Shown piece after piece: positions 34,001 to 49,000 of a stretch of 64,000 nucleotides of DNA; the first letter of the stretch is position 1; the number at the start of each line of letters is the position of its first letter. The position numbers and the translations under genes were made by a program. Under the pieces are notes generated by a model that saw only the letters and a program-made list of their open reading frames with translations, was not told the origin of the DNA and searched no databases. The stretch lies in NCBI RefSeq assembly GCF_000471905.2, contig NW_006499848.1, positions 1,467,713 through 1,531,712 of the forward strand, read 5' to 3'. The DNA is from Amborella trichopoda. Lineage: Eukaryota; Streptophyta; Magnoliopsida; Amborellales; Amborellaceae.

Positions 34001-37000
34001 CGGTGACTACCAACTTGTACTAGATCAACAATTTAACATGGCATGATCCAGAGTTTCCAGAAAAGGTCAACAAAGAGGTTCCAGATGAATATGCAGTATG
34101 GAACTATGGATGATTAAAATGGAATGCTATCTACAGTATCCACTGATTCAAGTTGGAGTCCACAGTGCTGAAGACGATATCTAGTCAGTGCCTTATCAAG
34201 AGATATCACCAATCAAATGCCTAAACTCCTTAAAAGGGAAGAGATGCGCATGCAAGAGTTTGCCTTCTTCTGTGATGGTGGCATGAAATGAATGCTGCTT
34301 GGAGTGGTCACCAAGTGGAGGTGGTGGTTTAATTTTGGAAAATGGGCTTGAAGGGGGAATCACTGACTTTAGTAAGATATATCACCGGTATATTAATTGT
34401 ACTGGGATTTTCTGAAGATGATACATGCCAACAGTATAAACTGTCTTACAATGTCATTAATTTGAAAATACTGCAGATTTTTGCAAATCCTGTAATTACT
34501 AAGGTACAAACCCATGCCGGTAATATTGGAAATTAAATTAGAAAAATAATACTGGCTGCAGTTATTAATTATTTAAAACTTAAATATTCAATTAAGTTCA
34601 TACTTAAATAATGCCAGCTAAATAACAACTGATTTTAATGCATATGTGTTACCTAAAACAGCTCAATCTGTCGTCGAGTGGATTTGTCTCTTCCCATTTT
34701 CGATGAATATTGATAGCTTACCATAAAAGACTTATTTTGAAATTTAAATTTCAAAGTGAAATGTACCTTCTATAATCTATGTTCATAGTTTGGTTGGGCA
34801 ATGGTGGTCCTTAATAATCAAATTTTAAAAATTCGTTAGACAAATTTCTTTGGTTACAAATGATAATAATTCTCTGTAATTGTAATTTATGTTTTACTCC
34901 GCTAAATTAAGAAATATTTGTTAAAATGAGAAATTTATTTATATTAATGCAAAATACCTGGTAAAAAAGAGCCTATCAATAATAACCTGATAAAATTCCC
35001 ACTGATAATATCCTAGAACGATATTTTTTACAAGGCCCTAGACACGGGACCAAACGGGATCATGCTCCTATTACCATAAGTAAATTGGAAACTTGCAGGC
35101 AATAGCCCGTCAAAGTGGAGCACTAGAAAACCTGTCATATGTACCTAAAATCTAAGACATTCATGGAAAGAGAAAAGGCTGTATCTCCCCATCACCATTC
35201 TATGCCTAAAAGTAGCCTAATTAGATCTAAATTACTAGAGCGGCTTCTCCAAAGAATCTCTGTCAATTACTCTTAGCCATTACCCTTCATAGCATCTTGG
35301 TTTGTATGCTTTGCCGCCAGAATCGTATGGAATCTACAATTGCTACTTACTACCCTCTCACCAACAAAATCCTCTTGGATGCTTTAGCTTGTCTGCCACC
35401 ATTGCTAGAACATGGTAAAGAGACATACCGAAATGGAACAGTTGATACAGTTCAGCTTCGTTGAAGTGACTATTTCAGCCAAAGAAAACTGATTCTTCCA
35501 AGGCACTAGCTGTCTTTTCTTCTCTTTCTATAACAAGACCCCATAGATATTTATAAATTCTCATTGCAGAAAGGGGAAACCTTGTATACTTCACTGGGGG
35601 CCTGTCAACTCCCCTTCGTGCTTCCTTTCCAACACCTCCCAAACCCCCACCCGCCTTTCCTCCCCCAGCCGCCGCTAAACCATTCGCATGATCTTGCACT
35701 TCCCATGCTTTTAGGCTTCCCCTGATGACTAATATCTTACTAGATTGAAGTTGACCCTTTGCCCGGAACAACCTCATCAAATATTCTGCCGGGCATCTTA
35801 AAGTGGTTTGGTCCATGGTGTCATATTCAATGATTATACTGACTAAGCCTTCATACTGAATTTTTGTGTGGAAACATGTAGAACTGAGGACAAGAATCTG
35901 TGCACGTTTGGTACGCACTTTCACATGAAAAAACTCCCCAATGTGATTAGGTATGAAAGTATTTTTACACCAATTAGTTCCAGAGCATTTTTTTCACGTC
36001 ATTTGGCAGCCAGCTGGTGTGAAAATACTTCCACACCTAATCACATGAGGGAGTTTTTTCATGTGAAAATACTTCCCAAAGTTTTTTCACAGGTACCAAA
36101 TATGTCAAATGCAAAATCATTAGATTCTAGCACCCAAACGTTAATTTTGTGATTTGATAAAAATACTTCAATTCCACTCATTGTTGGCTCATTGACTATA
36201 TAAGAATACCAATAATAAAGATGTGTTTTGTTCAAAAATTATGAATGTTAGGGGATAAACTGAAGATTTTGATACGAATCATGAAGTCGAAGAACTTAAG
36301 ATTTTGATACAAATCATGAAGTCGAAGGACTTGTTTGGTGTTACGTTTTTCTTGGTTTAAGATGTTTCATGGTTTGGTGTTGATGTTCTATGGCACTTTG
36401 TTGCTCTATTTGTTCAGGAGTCAGAGCCATGCTTCTCATGGAGTATAGTGATCCAGTGTTGTCTATATATTTGATTGGGTTAAAAATTATTAGTTGCTAA
36501 ATATGTTCTGCTGCTGATCCATGCATATATGTTAACAGTTTTCTGTAACTGTATTTTCCCAATTTCCAATTGTGATTTGGATGAAGATTGCCTTTTACAG
36601 GGTATGCTGTGTGGCCAGCATTTGTTATGGATGAAGTGCATGCTAGTGCTTGTAAAGGCCTGGACCCACCTTCAAAGGGGTCTGTTCCAGTTCAGTTCTT
36701 TGGGACTTACGATTATGCAAGGTCTGATTCTTCTTTTAAGATACGTGTACTCCATTCCAAATAAGCTATTTTTCATTTTTGTTTTACAACTAAAAACCTC
36801 TGTATCACAAATAATTTTCTGAGAGGAACAATGGAATGCTTTTCTTTGTGTTCTTGTCTTTTATCTCGAAGAGTATTTTGAGTTTAACAGTGTCCAATTC
36901 TGACTACCAGGATCAGCATGAAGCATGTTATCTCATTTGTTAAAGGCTTACTTTCTAACTACCATATGAAATGCAATCAAGCACGGTTCCTTCGAGCCTT

Positions 37001-40000
37001 GGAGGAAGCAAAGAGGTTTGAGGACGAAACTCTTGTTTAGATATACTCCTGTTCATCTTTTATTTACTTCATATTTTATGATCATGGTACTCAAATTTTC
37101 CCCTGATGAGTTATATGCTTTGCATTTGCGAACATGACTAATTGGTGCCCTTCTCTGTGCTGTAATGGTTGAGTGTTCTTGAAAAATTTCTTCCTTGACT
37201 CCATATTAGAAGAGTGTACTTGAAGTTTGAGGTTTCTGTATTTTAATTTCTTTGCCCGGAACTTCTTATGGACCAAACCATTGAGTAAATATCTATTTTT
37301 GGTTCTCCCTTAATTATTCTGGTCAAAAGTTTTGGTTGTTTTAGTCACTGGTTTGCCATTGCTTTACTTCTTCTTTTCTCTTTTTTTGGTCGATGGATTT
37401 TTTGTCTCTTTACTAAGAAAACGATACGCAAAAAAACTTTTGATCCTGCTACTGTTTTTTTTCAAAAGGAGTAAATTCTGGTCTTCCTAATGGGATTTTT
37501 TGGTGGGGAAAGAAAAGGGGGAGGGTTGGGTTGCGTGGGTATTTGGAAATTCAGCAGGAAAATTGCAAGATGTTTTTCATGCCCTTTGGGTTCATTCATT
37601 CAGCTTGTACGGGGGCCCCTCAACTTCTCCCTGGGGTCTACTGAGCTTTAGATTGCTTACGTATTATGGATTCCATTGAGGAGCTTCTTATGGTAGCTGT
37701 GACATTTTAGTCTCATTCCATGGAGGCTTAGATTATCTTTTTATGTAATATCTTGTTTTGTATATGAGGTCAAAAGATACAGATCTCTCATCCCAAAATT
37801 TGATGAAAATACCTTCAAGTTTTTACTGTTCCCCATTTAGTTATACATGGACAAGGTCTATATACAATGTTGAGAGTTTTTCAGTCAATCTTGTGACGAG
37901 GGATATTGGGGATTTGACACATGAAAAGTAAAAAATGGCTAAGCTGAGATAGATTTGTGGAGGAGATTGACCTTTGGTCCCTTCCATATTTTAATTGTAG
38001 GGTAGTTGAAAAACTATGCAGAAGAAATAAGTAATAACTGCACCTTGCAAACATTTTGTACTAGGTATTTTGTTAGTATTTTGACTAGTTATCGTCCTGC
38101 TTGTTCTTTATCTTTATTTCTTCCCCCTTTTCTCTTCAGGTACCCACCATGCCTAGTGACATGTACATGTAAAATATTAATTTTTTTTGTTGTTCTATAA
38201 TTCTTGAGATTTCTATTATGGAACGTATACCATAGTCCACTGGACTCTGTTATGGTCTAGTCAGGCCATCATGGTCCTATTCTGGTGGGTTCCATTTTCT
38301 CTTCATTGTTGTCAGTCATTTTTCTGGACTCTGCAGTGATGACCCCAATGCACCGTATGAGCATACCTCGTCTTTTGTGTTATAGTATGCCTTTTTTTGT
38401 CCTTTATTTAATCGTGAATATATTGTATTCATGTTGCTTTTATACCATAGGCAGCTACTGGTGCCAGTTCTTAAACATGCTATTATTTCTAGGTTCCTTG
38501 AGGAACAGAAGCTTCCAGATATGATGGCGCAAATGCAGACGGGAATTTTAGTGGATAACCATGATGATTTGAATGCAGAGGAGATGAGCAACTCAGATGA
38601 AGGTTCCCCTACAGAAGGAACAAGTACTCAGTGCTTGAACCCTTGTCCATTTGAAATTGGAGATCTTCGTGTATTAAGCCTAGGTAAAGCCTTCAAAACT
38701 CATGATAACTGTATCTTTTTTGTGTGCCTAATCCACTTAAAGGCAAATACACCAACCGTGTATGCATGGATACCAATAGTAGCAGTAGATAATTATTTTT
38801 TGGATATGTATAATAAAGACATTGGGCCTTCGAAACCACGGGCCATTGGCATCGTCACCATCCAATGAAATGATGAACCATATGATGGAGAGAACAGGAT
38901 CCATCATTGGTCATTTCCTGTTCTAGTGCACCAAGCTCTGGAACCATCCGCTTTTTTGGAAGGCGATGACTCAATGGATCCTGAGTAACAAAACAATTCT
39001 TTAATTTCGGATCATTTGTATTCTTCAGGGAAGATTGTAAAGGGGTCTGAGCACTTTCACAATGAAAGGCATATATGGCCTGAAGGATATACGGCAGTAC
39101 GGAAGTTTTTATCAACTAAGGGTAAGTTAGCATGGCATGTGTCATCTTATCGTCTTGTGGATTGTTACTCTTTTTCCTCTAATAGTTGTTATCATTACAT
39201 CCTAGCTTGTGAATATCGTGATATTTCTTTTTTTCCTTCTCATGTGGGAGACGTCAGTTTTTATGAACTTTTTTTGTGTGCTACTGCAGATCCTACTAGG
39301 AGCACTGAATATAGGCTGGAAGTTCTGAAAAATCCGCGGTCGAAGGAATTTCCTTTGTTTAGGATCACGCTGGATGATGGAGAACAGGTTCTCTTCCACA
39401 TCTCTCACTTAAAAGGCTGCATATGCATTGGTGTATGTTATCTAGACATAGTATATAAACCCACACGCATACACAGAAGTGTGTCCGGTGTACATGTTAT
39501 TCTGTATGTACAATTACATGCATAATTAAGGGAGTGTACTAACTAGTACGTTATGACTGTAGCAGAATCAGTGGTTATCTCTGAATTTTTTGGAATTCTT
39601 TACTGCTTTTATGGTATTGAGAGTCTCTCTCTTATAGGCCTTATACTAAGACTTCACTAGGTGTTGTTTTGTTTAGGTTTATATGCAGGCATATAAATAC
39701 TCTAGTGTACAATTTTTGTATGTTTGTTATAATTTAATTCTAAAATATAGTGGCATTGTTAAATGTTGTGGAACTTGCAATTATTTGCAGATTGCCGGCT
39801 CCACTCCAGCTGCATGCTGGAAAAAAATTTACAAGCGCATCAAAATGACAAAGACAAATTTGACTAATGGCTTCCATGCAGAAAAAGGAAAGGTCTTTAA
39901 GTCGGGCTCTTTGATGTTTGGCTTCACGAATAAGAGGATTTCCAAACTTATACAGGTCTGCATCTGTGTTTTTTTCCCCAAATTAGATGATAAATGGCGC

Positions 40001-43000
40001 CAGTTTCTGGTCCTGGTTTGTGCAAACATGGTCTGTGTGTGTGTGCACATATGTGCTTTGTGCATGTGCATGTGTGTGACTCCATGTGTTGTGCATTGTG
40101 CGACAGTGTGTGTGTGCATGTGTGCATGCTTGTGTGAAACGTCAGGTCTCCCTCTCCCCCTTTTGCAGATCTGCTTGTGTTTTTTTTTTTTTGATAATGT
40201 GAACCTAAGATCTGCTTGTGTTTTCCTTAACTTAGAAGCAGATTCTTTAAACGACAGTAATTCTAATAAGTTAGTCATTGACTCTCAGTCCAATTGATTA
40301 CTGTCATTGCCATGTTGAATGAACCACCTTGTGCTTCATTGTAAATACAATCTCATGACATATCAAAAGGGGTAAAAGACCACCTTGTGGGTGTACGCAA
40401 CATTTTTGTGTTCATGTATTTGGCAGGAATTACCAAATTCCAGATTCTGTTCTAAATTTTCTGGTGGGAAATTGGCTTCTGGAAATCACTGGGATCTACC
40501 AACTGGGTACAGGGCTGTTCGTGTTGACTGGAAAGATTTAGATAGGTGCAATGTATGTCACATGGATGAGGTAGGATATCAATGTTTTATAAAAAGTTCA
40601 TATTTGTTTTGGTAGTTATGGTGGCTACAGATTGTTTCAAAGTTGCTGTCCCTGACCTTTGCTCTGTATGAGATGGATTTGTACTGCTCTTCCCCTGGGG
40701 TGTTTATGTGGACCTCATTTACTGAAATCTGCTAGCTTTACCACTCTATGACTTTCACTGAAGTTTAGCATTTTACTTGCACAGGAATATGAAAATAATC
40801 TGTTTCTGCAATGTGATAAATGCCGAATGATGGTAAGAATCTTCATTCTTGTCTTCTGAAAATATTTATATTTCCTATGAGAGCTTCATTTGTTTTGGTG
40901 ATTTGAATTTTATTTATTGAAGCTTAGGCTTCTCCACATTTTTGACGTAGTTGCTATGGATACTCAGGTCCATGCCAGGTGTTATGGTGAATTAGATCTT
41001 TTGGATGGAAAGCTTTGGTTATGTAATTTATGTCGACCTGGTGCACCTAAATCTCCTCCACCATGCTGCCTTTGTCCTGTTGTTGGTACACACATACATA
41101 CTTACATACATGCATGCATACATACATACATACCTACTTACATATATATCAGTGATTTTAAAAACGGATTGGTGACCAGGATTGGGCATCACAAAAACCG
41201 ATCTGGGTAAGTGAATTGGTGGTCCGGATCACCATTTTAATGTGCGGAAAAAATTGTAAACCGGTGAAAAAATCTGTGCAAAAACAGTGAACCGGCCAAG
41301 AACTAGTCTGAATTGGTGAATCGGCATTTTTACTGTAGCAAACGACATTTTTACTGTAGCAAAGGCATTTTACTGTAGCAAAATGACATTTTTACTATAG
41401 AAAAATACTGTTTTACTGTAGAAAATCACTGGTTCTCTTCTAGACCTGGATGATTTCCTATATATTGACAAAATGGTCACGGGGTGACCGATTCCCGGGT
41501 CGGACCGGGTGATTTCGTGCCGACCCGGCATTATAATATTATTGGGGTACTCTTACAAATAGATTATTTCTTTAATGTAATCAACATTTTTGGACACTTG
41601 ATACCCTTACCCTACAATGTAATAACTTTTTATCTAGGGGTATTGTAGGTAATTAATCAAGAAAAAAAAGTAGAATTTCTTGATAGAAAGAAAAACATTT
41701 AATAATTATAGTGGAGAATGACATCATCCACATGAGTGTGAGATCACCCACATGGAGCATTAATTGTTTTTTAACAACTAATTAAATGCGACTAGTTTTT
41801 TATGGAAATATCAAATCTACTGCTCCTAATAAAGAAAATGCCCTTGCTTGAAAAGTATTTTACAAATCATGGATAATGAGCGTAAAAAAATGTTGAGTAT
41901 ATTAAGGAAATACTCCATATGTAGGAGTACCCTAACGAAACGCAATATTAAAAAATCCCCACCTTCTAGGGATTTCCATGTGAGTATTAATCCATGGCCT
42001 GTCATGTTTCTAGGAGGTGCAATGAAGCCGACTACTGATGGGCGTTGGGCTCATCTGACCTGTGCTACATGGATACCTGGTTTGTGATGCAAATTATTCC
42101 AGAAATTTGATGGTTTTTGAAGGTTTGGGAGTCATCTATTTATTTCATTACTCTTGTACAGAGACATGCCTTTTAGATATCAAAAAAATGGAGCCAATTG
42201 ATGGAGTGAACAGAATTAGCAAGGTTAGAGTTTTGAATGTTTTTAATACCTTTTCTGTTTAGTACTTGTTTGTATGAGCCATGGATCATTTCCTTTACTG
42301 TGGATACATCTATATTAGGTCATTATGCTGCATTCTTAGCATGTCCATGGTTTGTTCATTTTATGGTCTTTTGGGTGTGATTCACTTCAGGATCGTTGGA
42401 AGCTATTATGCGGTATATGTGGAGTTGCTTACGGAGCATGCATTCAGGTAGTATTAGGAAGTTTGTGTTCTTATATTGTAGTCTCTTGCATGATATTTGA
42501 GCTCTTATTGTTTATGATTTGTGCTTCTGTGGATGTGCGTCCAGATTTTGTGCACATCTGTTTAAGTAAGTACATCTACTATTTGTCTCTTTATTGATGA
42601 TAGTTAATGTTAATTAATCTATATTGTGGCTACAGTCACTTGTTTTAGTATTATGGAAGCAGAATTGGATTATATATACTAATGCAAAATGGGGGTTCAA
42701 CAATATAACAGAGAAGTGCTCACCGTTGACGCACAACTTGTTTAATGATAGGGGAAGTCTAGTGGAGTCACTATAGAAAAGTCAGCAAAGAAATTTACAG
42801 GATGTATACAGGATATCTTTTTTACTTTTTCCAATTGGTGAAGAAAATTAGGGGGTTAAGAACCTAGGATCCCAAATGAGGGGAGTAGCGGGCTGGTGAC
42901 CATAGACAGAGCGCTAGACCTCGAGGAGAGTCCACCTCTGTCAGGGATGCTCAAGCTAAATATTGATGGATGTGCCAAAGGAAGTGGGGTGTGATCTGCA

Positions 43001-46000
43001 ATATTGTTGGCATAGTCTTTAAGTCTTGTACTAGCGGCTAGCCTTTTGGGATTCACAGACCCAACCTGAGCAGATTAAGAGGCATTGTTTGCTGCTGTCC
43101 AGATCTTGAGGAATTTGTATCCAAACTGCTTTGTGGAATTTTGTTGCGTGTCAGGGAGGCTGATTAGCCAAAGTCTAGTCAACAAGGGGCTCCTCATTTG
43201 GGACCCTGAAAATGTGGGAGTTTTTATTTAGGAGCTCTTTGCTTTTGTTTTCTTTTCATTTATCTGAATAAAGCTCTATTAGTTTTAAAGAAAATGAAGT
43301 TTTTTAAAAATTTTCTGAGTTGAAGGCTTCTTGCCTGCAGCTGTCTGAACTTTCTCAGTGACTCTGGTAGCCCCCATATCCTTGGTTCTAAAGATATACA
43401 AGTCGTTTCTTCCACAATCTTTATATTTATTAAGGATAAGGCCTTTATGATTCTGTTTTGTGCGTACAAATTATAAATGGATGATTCATACTCATATTTT
43501 ATTGGAGGAAAATGTAGTTTTGCTCATACCTTTTCTCCCCCTCCCCCCCCTTCTCCTCCTCCTGCTCTTTTGATTTGTAAATCAGATGATGTTGTTATAT
43601 ATTTTCTTCAATGCCAGAAGCTTTTTAAATTTTGATTTATCTTTTTAAATTTTGACTTACCCTTCTGCATTTGTTATCCAGTGTTCAAATAGCACCTGCC
43701 GCGTAGCTTACCATCCACTTTGTGCACGTGCTGCCGGACTTTGTGTGGAGGTACTCCTTGTTTGTTTCTATGCATCGGCTTTTCATGACTACGTGATATC
43801 TTTGTTTCCTTTCATGGTTTTGCATATGGGCATTTGTTTTATGTTACTTTACTGTAATCACCAATGGACTTTGGAAAATCCATTACTGTCCATCTGACTG
43901 GATAGTCATGACGTTAATGGACTATGGTTATCCATAGTTTATTGAATTATACTCTACTTTCCGTCAGCATTTTCCTCGGCACTTACGTAACCTTTTTTCA
44001 CTTGCATCTGTAGCTGGATGAAGAGGATACTCGTTTGCATCTGATGACTCTTGATGAGGATGATGACCAATGTGTTCGTCTCCTATCCTTTTGCAAGAAG
44101 CATCGGCAGCCATCTGATGAGCGTCCTCCTGTTGATAAACCCACAGGGAATGATATGCAACTTTGTTCAAATTATACCCCTCCATCCAATCCGTCAGGCT
44201 GTGCTCGCAGTGGTATGTTACATAAAGCATGGCCACTTTCTTCATCATATGTGTTTATGGGATCATGATTTGGTCCTTTGTAGTTATATTTGAACGTGAT
44301 TAAAGAAAGGGGTATGCCACAATCAGATGTTCTTACAGTATATTGTACGTCAAAGGGTGTACACCATCCATTTGTGATGACAAACCATTCAGATATACCG
44401 TAATGGTAGTGTTAACCCCCCCATCTGTCATCAGGGATAGACACTTGATGCCCATTAGGAATACTGTATACCATGCTCTATTGTACTTATATGCAGTTCT
44501 TTTCCTTGTTCTAATACCGTTGATTTCATATCCACAACATTTCATATAATTGTTTATTGACCACTCCTGCAACTCGCAAGGTGCTTATTCTTAATTTTAG
44601 GGAAAGTGTACTATAGCGAGCCATTTCTGGGGCTATAAGCTATAGAAAACCATAATCTGAGGCTATAAATAACCGTAATCTAGACTATAGAATACATAAT
44701 TTGAGGAATGGAATATAGAAAACCTTAATATGAGGCTACATCTATGTTCCTAGTGGCGCCGTGACAATTAGTCTTTTATCATTCATTAGTGGGAATGGGC
44801 AGTGGTTGTGACCCTGTACTATGGTTAACATTTTAAAAAGAAAACTGAGATATGTTGTCCATTATCTATTGAAATTTTATTTTTCCTCAAAAAAAATATC
44901 CATTGAAATGTAATCAGTTTCTAAATCAACATATTATAATTCAAAAAGAAAAAAGTCCATTGGAGTCAATATGCTTAATTTTATTTTGAACTTTCACTTG
45001 TTAATAAGCTTCATTCTCTGCTACCCAAAGTTATCCGGACCAGACTAGAGGTTGTATACTTGTATTGGTAAGTGGTCTGGTCTGAACTGTATCCTGACCA
45101 GTCTGACTGGTCTGAATTAGCGCTGAAACATTTTAAAAACTGGTCTGACCTGCCAGTCTGCTCTGGTCGTTATAGCATTGCTGCTACCAATGACTTTGGC
45201 ATCTATATGTCTACAAGCTGCATGTTCTGTGGTGTTTGCCCAATGATGTTTTGAATTGTGATTTCTTCATTGTTGGTATATCTTTTAGCTTTTCTTTTTT
45301 TGTCTATGGTCATTATCATTTAACTTTAATTGCTTCTATTTTGTCAAGCAGAACCCTTCGATCTAATTAGGAGGAGGGGAAGGAAAGAACCCGAAGCACT
45401 TGCAGCTGCTTCTGTGAAACGATTGTATGTGGAGAACAGGCCATACTTAATTAGTGGATACCGCCAAAATGGGTCTATTGGCTATGTACCTTCTCATAAT
45501 GAACAATTACCAGGGAGTTGCTCTCAAAGTTTTCAACAATTGAAGAAGCCTCAATTGGGGAGCCCTAAGAGTTTTATTTCCATGTCTGATAAATATGAAT
45601 ACATGAGGGCTACCTTCAGAAGGAGATTGGCATTCGGTAAGCCATAAGCACATACTCGTCTGTTTTGTTTCTGCTGCAATTGTTGGTATTGTTTTTATCA
45701 TATTGGTCACAGATGATTAGTGGTGCAATCATTTCTTAAGTATTCTATTGAAGGGTTTCTATCTGCAAATTTATGACCTTTGACTTTTTTTTGTAATATT
45801 TCTTTGTATTTTTACTATGCGTTTAGGCTATGTTGACCATTGGGAGTCTTTTTAGCAACAGAGACCCATTGCAGTTTAGGATGCTATGGTTTTTTTTTTT
45901 TTAAGCATCTTTTGCAATTGAGCTGGTGTTGAAAACGCTGCTCTTATACCTGTTTTTATATATAAATGGAAAGATCTCATGGGATGTTTTCTTCTCTATT

Positions 46001-49000
46001 GGACTTAACTCTATGGAGTGCTGCTCTGATGTTGTTGACAAATGAAACATCAATCATTCCTAATTTCTCTTCATCGTTTACTTTGGTTCTTGGTTTTATT
46101 GGTTTCCTGTGTAATAGTAGAAGTCTCATTTATATTTGAATATTAGTTGATAATTTTCTTGCTCAATTATCAATTGGGAATTTGGGATTTGATCCTACCG
46201 AGGGTAGAACCAATTAAAACCCAAAAGAAAAAAAGAAAGGATTTTGCTGAGGATAGGGATTAGCTGGGAGAATGTATAAGGTTAGAGCGTGCACTACGTT
46301 CAAAGCAGGCTGAAATTTCTTGCATAAGGTTGCAGTACATTCAGAAGACACGATCTGATAGGGTTGTTAGACTTGTTTGGGGCGAGGCAAGGATTTTCTT
46401 AAGACTAGCTGGACTTATCATGAAAGAGTTTTATGTTGCCATTGACCTCTTTCTGCTGTAATACATTAAAAGTTTGAGAGAAGGATCTCATGTTTCTCAT
46501 ATTATTGGAAGGAGAGCAACACATAATGAGAATGAAGACATTTACGATTTTGAAAAATGGAAAATGCTGCAACTTTCAATGTGGATATTCTCGTTCTGAT
46601 TGTGAGAAAGATAATAGTTAGCATCTTACTTCCCATGACTTTTTGATTCCCATTTGTTGTGTTTTGGTATGTCCGTATGTGCTTTCTTGGTAGTTGGTAC
46701 CTTGGAGTTTATCTTTATCTATAACATTTCAAAAAATTTTTCTTTATCTATACTTGTCTGTGAATCCAAGAAACATGACTGCAGCCATATTAACAGACAC
46801 ATTCCTAAATTGGAAATGTTGACATTGGCCATTCCGTCAAACGACATTAAATTTCCTCCTATTAATCTGTTTCTTGAGGTTTTTATTGGGATATTTTATG
46901 AATTTTGTGTCATAGAGTATATATACTTTCTTGAATAGGTATCATTCATTCATGTTTAGAACAACACATTTATGATTACTTTGGGTTTGTAAAGTCTGGA
47001 TATTCCGGGCCCCCCTTGCTCCATGGCCTTCTGTTGAATAGCCTTGTTACACAGGGCCCAGACTATCAATCACCTCAAAAGTTGTGGATTATCCATCCCC
47101 AATAGGTGTTGAATGTTCTTTTAAGAGGAAGAAATGGTCCACCATCTATCTTTACCATTGTGAGGTTGCCACATACATGTTCTTAGTTTCTAAATCTCTC
47201 TGGATTTTTTTGAGCCACCAATTGTCGATCAATAGTACAACAATAGTTCTCGCCCTCCCACTCCAAAGTGCCTCATGTCTAGGGGGCTTGGCACTGTTTC
47301 TATCCTATGGTTCTGGTGGTGAGAATGTAGCAAACACATTTTCCAAAGCAAGAACACTCAATAATCTATGACATGGGGCCATATCCACCATTTATCATTG
47401 AATGAGCATTAGAGTGAGAGTGTGAGTTATTGGGGCTTCTCATTGCTCATCCTTGTGAATCGGTGGCATGTCATAACACAGAGTATTCTCCCAGGATCAT
47501 TCGTGCCTCAAGTTGGATCCCAACATGAAGGTTTGAGGTCACAACTTCAAAGGGAGTTGAGGGGCAACGCATGGCGAGCAGGTGGGAGGGGAGCTTTTTG
47601 AACCCGCAAGGGAGCGGTCATTCTTTCTCAGGCCCCGCGGAGATGCGCCATGCAGACCAAGCAGAGGCTGTCATCCTTCTCCTGGGCATCTGGCTATTTT
47701 TGATTCTTTGGGTTGCCTTATCATTGAAGTGACTCATCAGACATAGTTGCTTGGGAAAAGAGGGATACACCATCTCCCTAGAGATTTGCATCCATTTTTA
47801 CCATGATACAAGGGGTATGCTTCAAGATTGCAGTATATTTTGTGCATAGAAGGCACAAATTGATCAGTCTAGTGGAATCCTTTGCAAGGGAGGGAAGCAT
47901 AGTTACTAAGATCTTCGATCTACTCTGTGATCACAGTTTTGCTTTAGGAGTTGGTACACATTCCCATTCTCTTGTGAAAATCTCTTTCTTCTTGGAAACT
48001 CGTTACGCTAATTCTGACTCTTCTGGGTCCCATTTTGTGCAAAATGGATCAGATTTTAAATTGTGGGTTTTAAAGAAAGAGAATTTCCTTTTCAGGGCCA
48101 TATTTGTAAGACAACTTATGCATCAAAAACTTTTAATTTTCTCTAAATTTTGTTGTATTTCTTAAATACTCATTTATTTTGATATTTATTGTGTGGCTGT
48201 TTCCATGGAGCTCTCAACTAGAAAGCTTCTGGCAGGCAATGACCCCTGCTTTCGATTCTGCTCCTGTTCCCAAGTGCAATGGAGGCTCATGGTCCGAGCT
48301 ATTTGTTGTCCCTGTGTAGGGAACACTGGGGGTTTGTACCCGATTTTTGGATTCTTGTAAAGATTTCCTTTAGGACAGATTACTATCTTCTATAAAGGGG
48401 GTTGGAGATTTCTCAATCTACATTCCCTTTTTCTCCATTTCTTATTCCTCTTCTCCAACACGCAAATTCTATATCACACAGTTTTGACCTTTGTGAACTA
48501 TAAAAAGAAACGTGTTTCTGATTACTTGAATATTTTTTATATTAAATGGTTGACTACTTAAATCAAATGTATAATAATTATTGTGCTGTGGGTTCATTTC
48601 CTTGCAATATTATTTCCAAATAAATGTGATTTGTAGAGGCTCAATGTATGAAGTAAATTGTTGTTTCATACCATTCTTGGGTTATGTTGTATTCTTTTGC
48701 TTACTGTTGTTAATGATTTTACTTTTCCATATGTTTATCCATTTATAGGGAAGTCAGCGATTCATGGATTTGGCATCTTCACAAAACTTGCCCATAGGGC
48801 TGGGGACATGGTAAGCTGTCTAATGTTTTTCATCCATTATTGTGTATCAGTTGTTTTGGGATGACATAACAGTTTGAGTTCCATTTGGGTTTCAGGTGAT
48901 TGAGTATACTGGTGAACTTGTGAGACCAACTATTGCTGATATAAGGGAACACTTGATATACAATTCATTAGTGGTATGGACATACCCTTAATTCCTTCAG

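Noticed and set aside
39683-40297. A 204-codon + strand frame and a 149-codon - strand frame
   Set aside because: They combine ATX exon 10 with intron sequence and a (TG)n tract; splice sites and homology define only 39791-39955 as coding.
47803-48165. A 120-codon frame in ATX intron 19
   Set aside because: No recognisable family, lies in an intron with repeat-like composition, and has no splice or start context.
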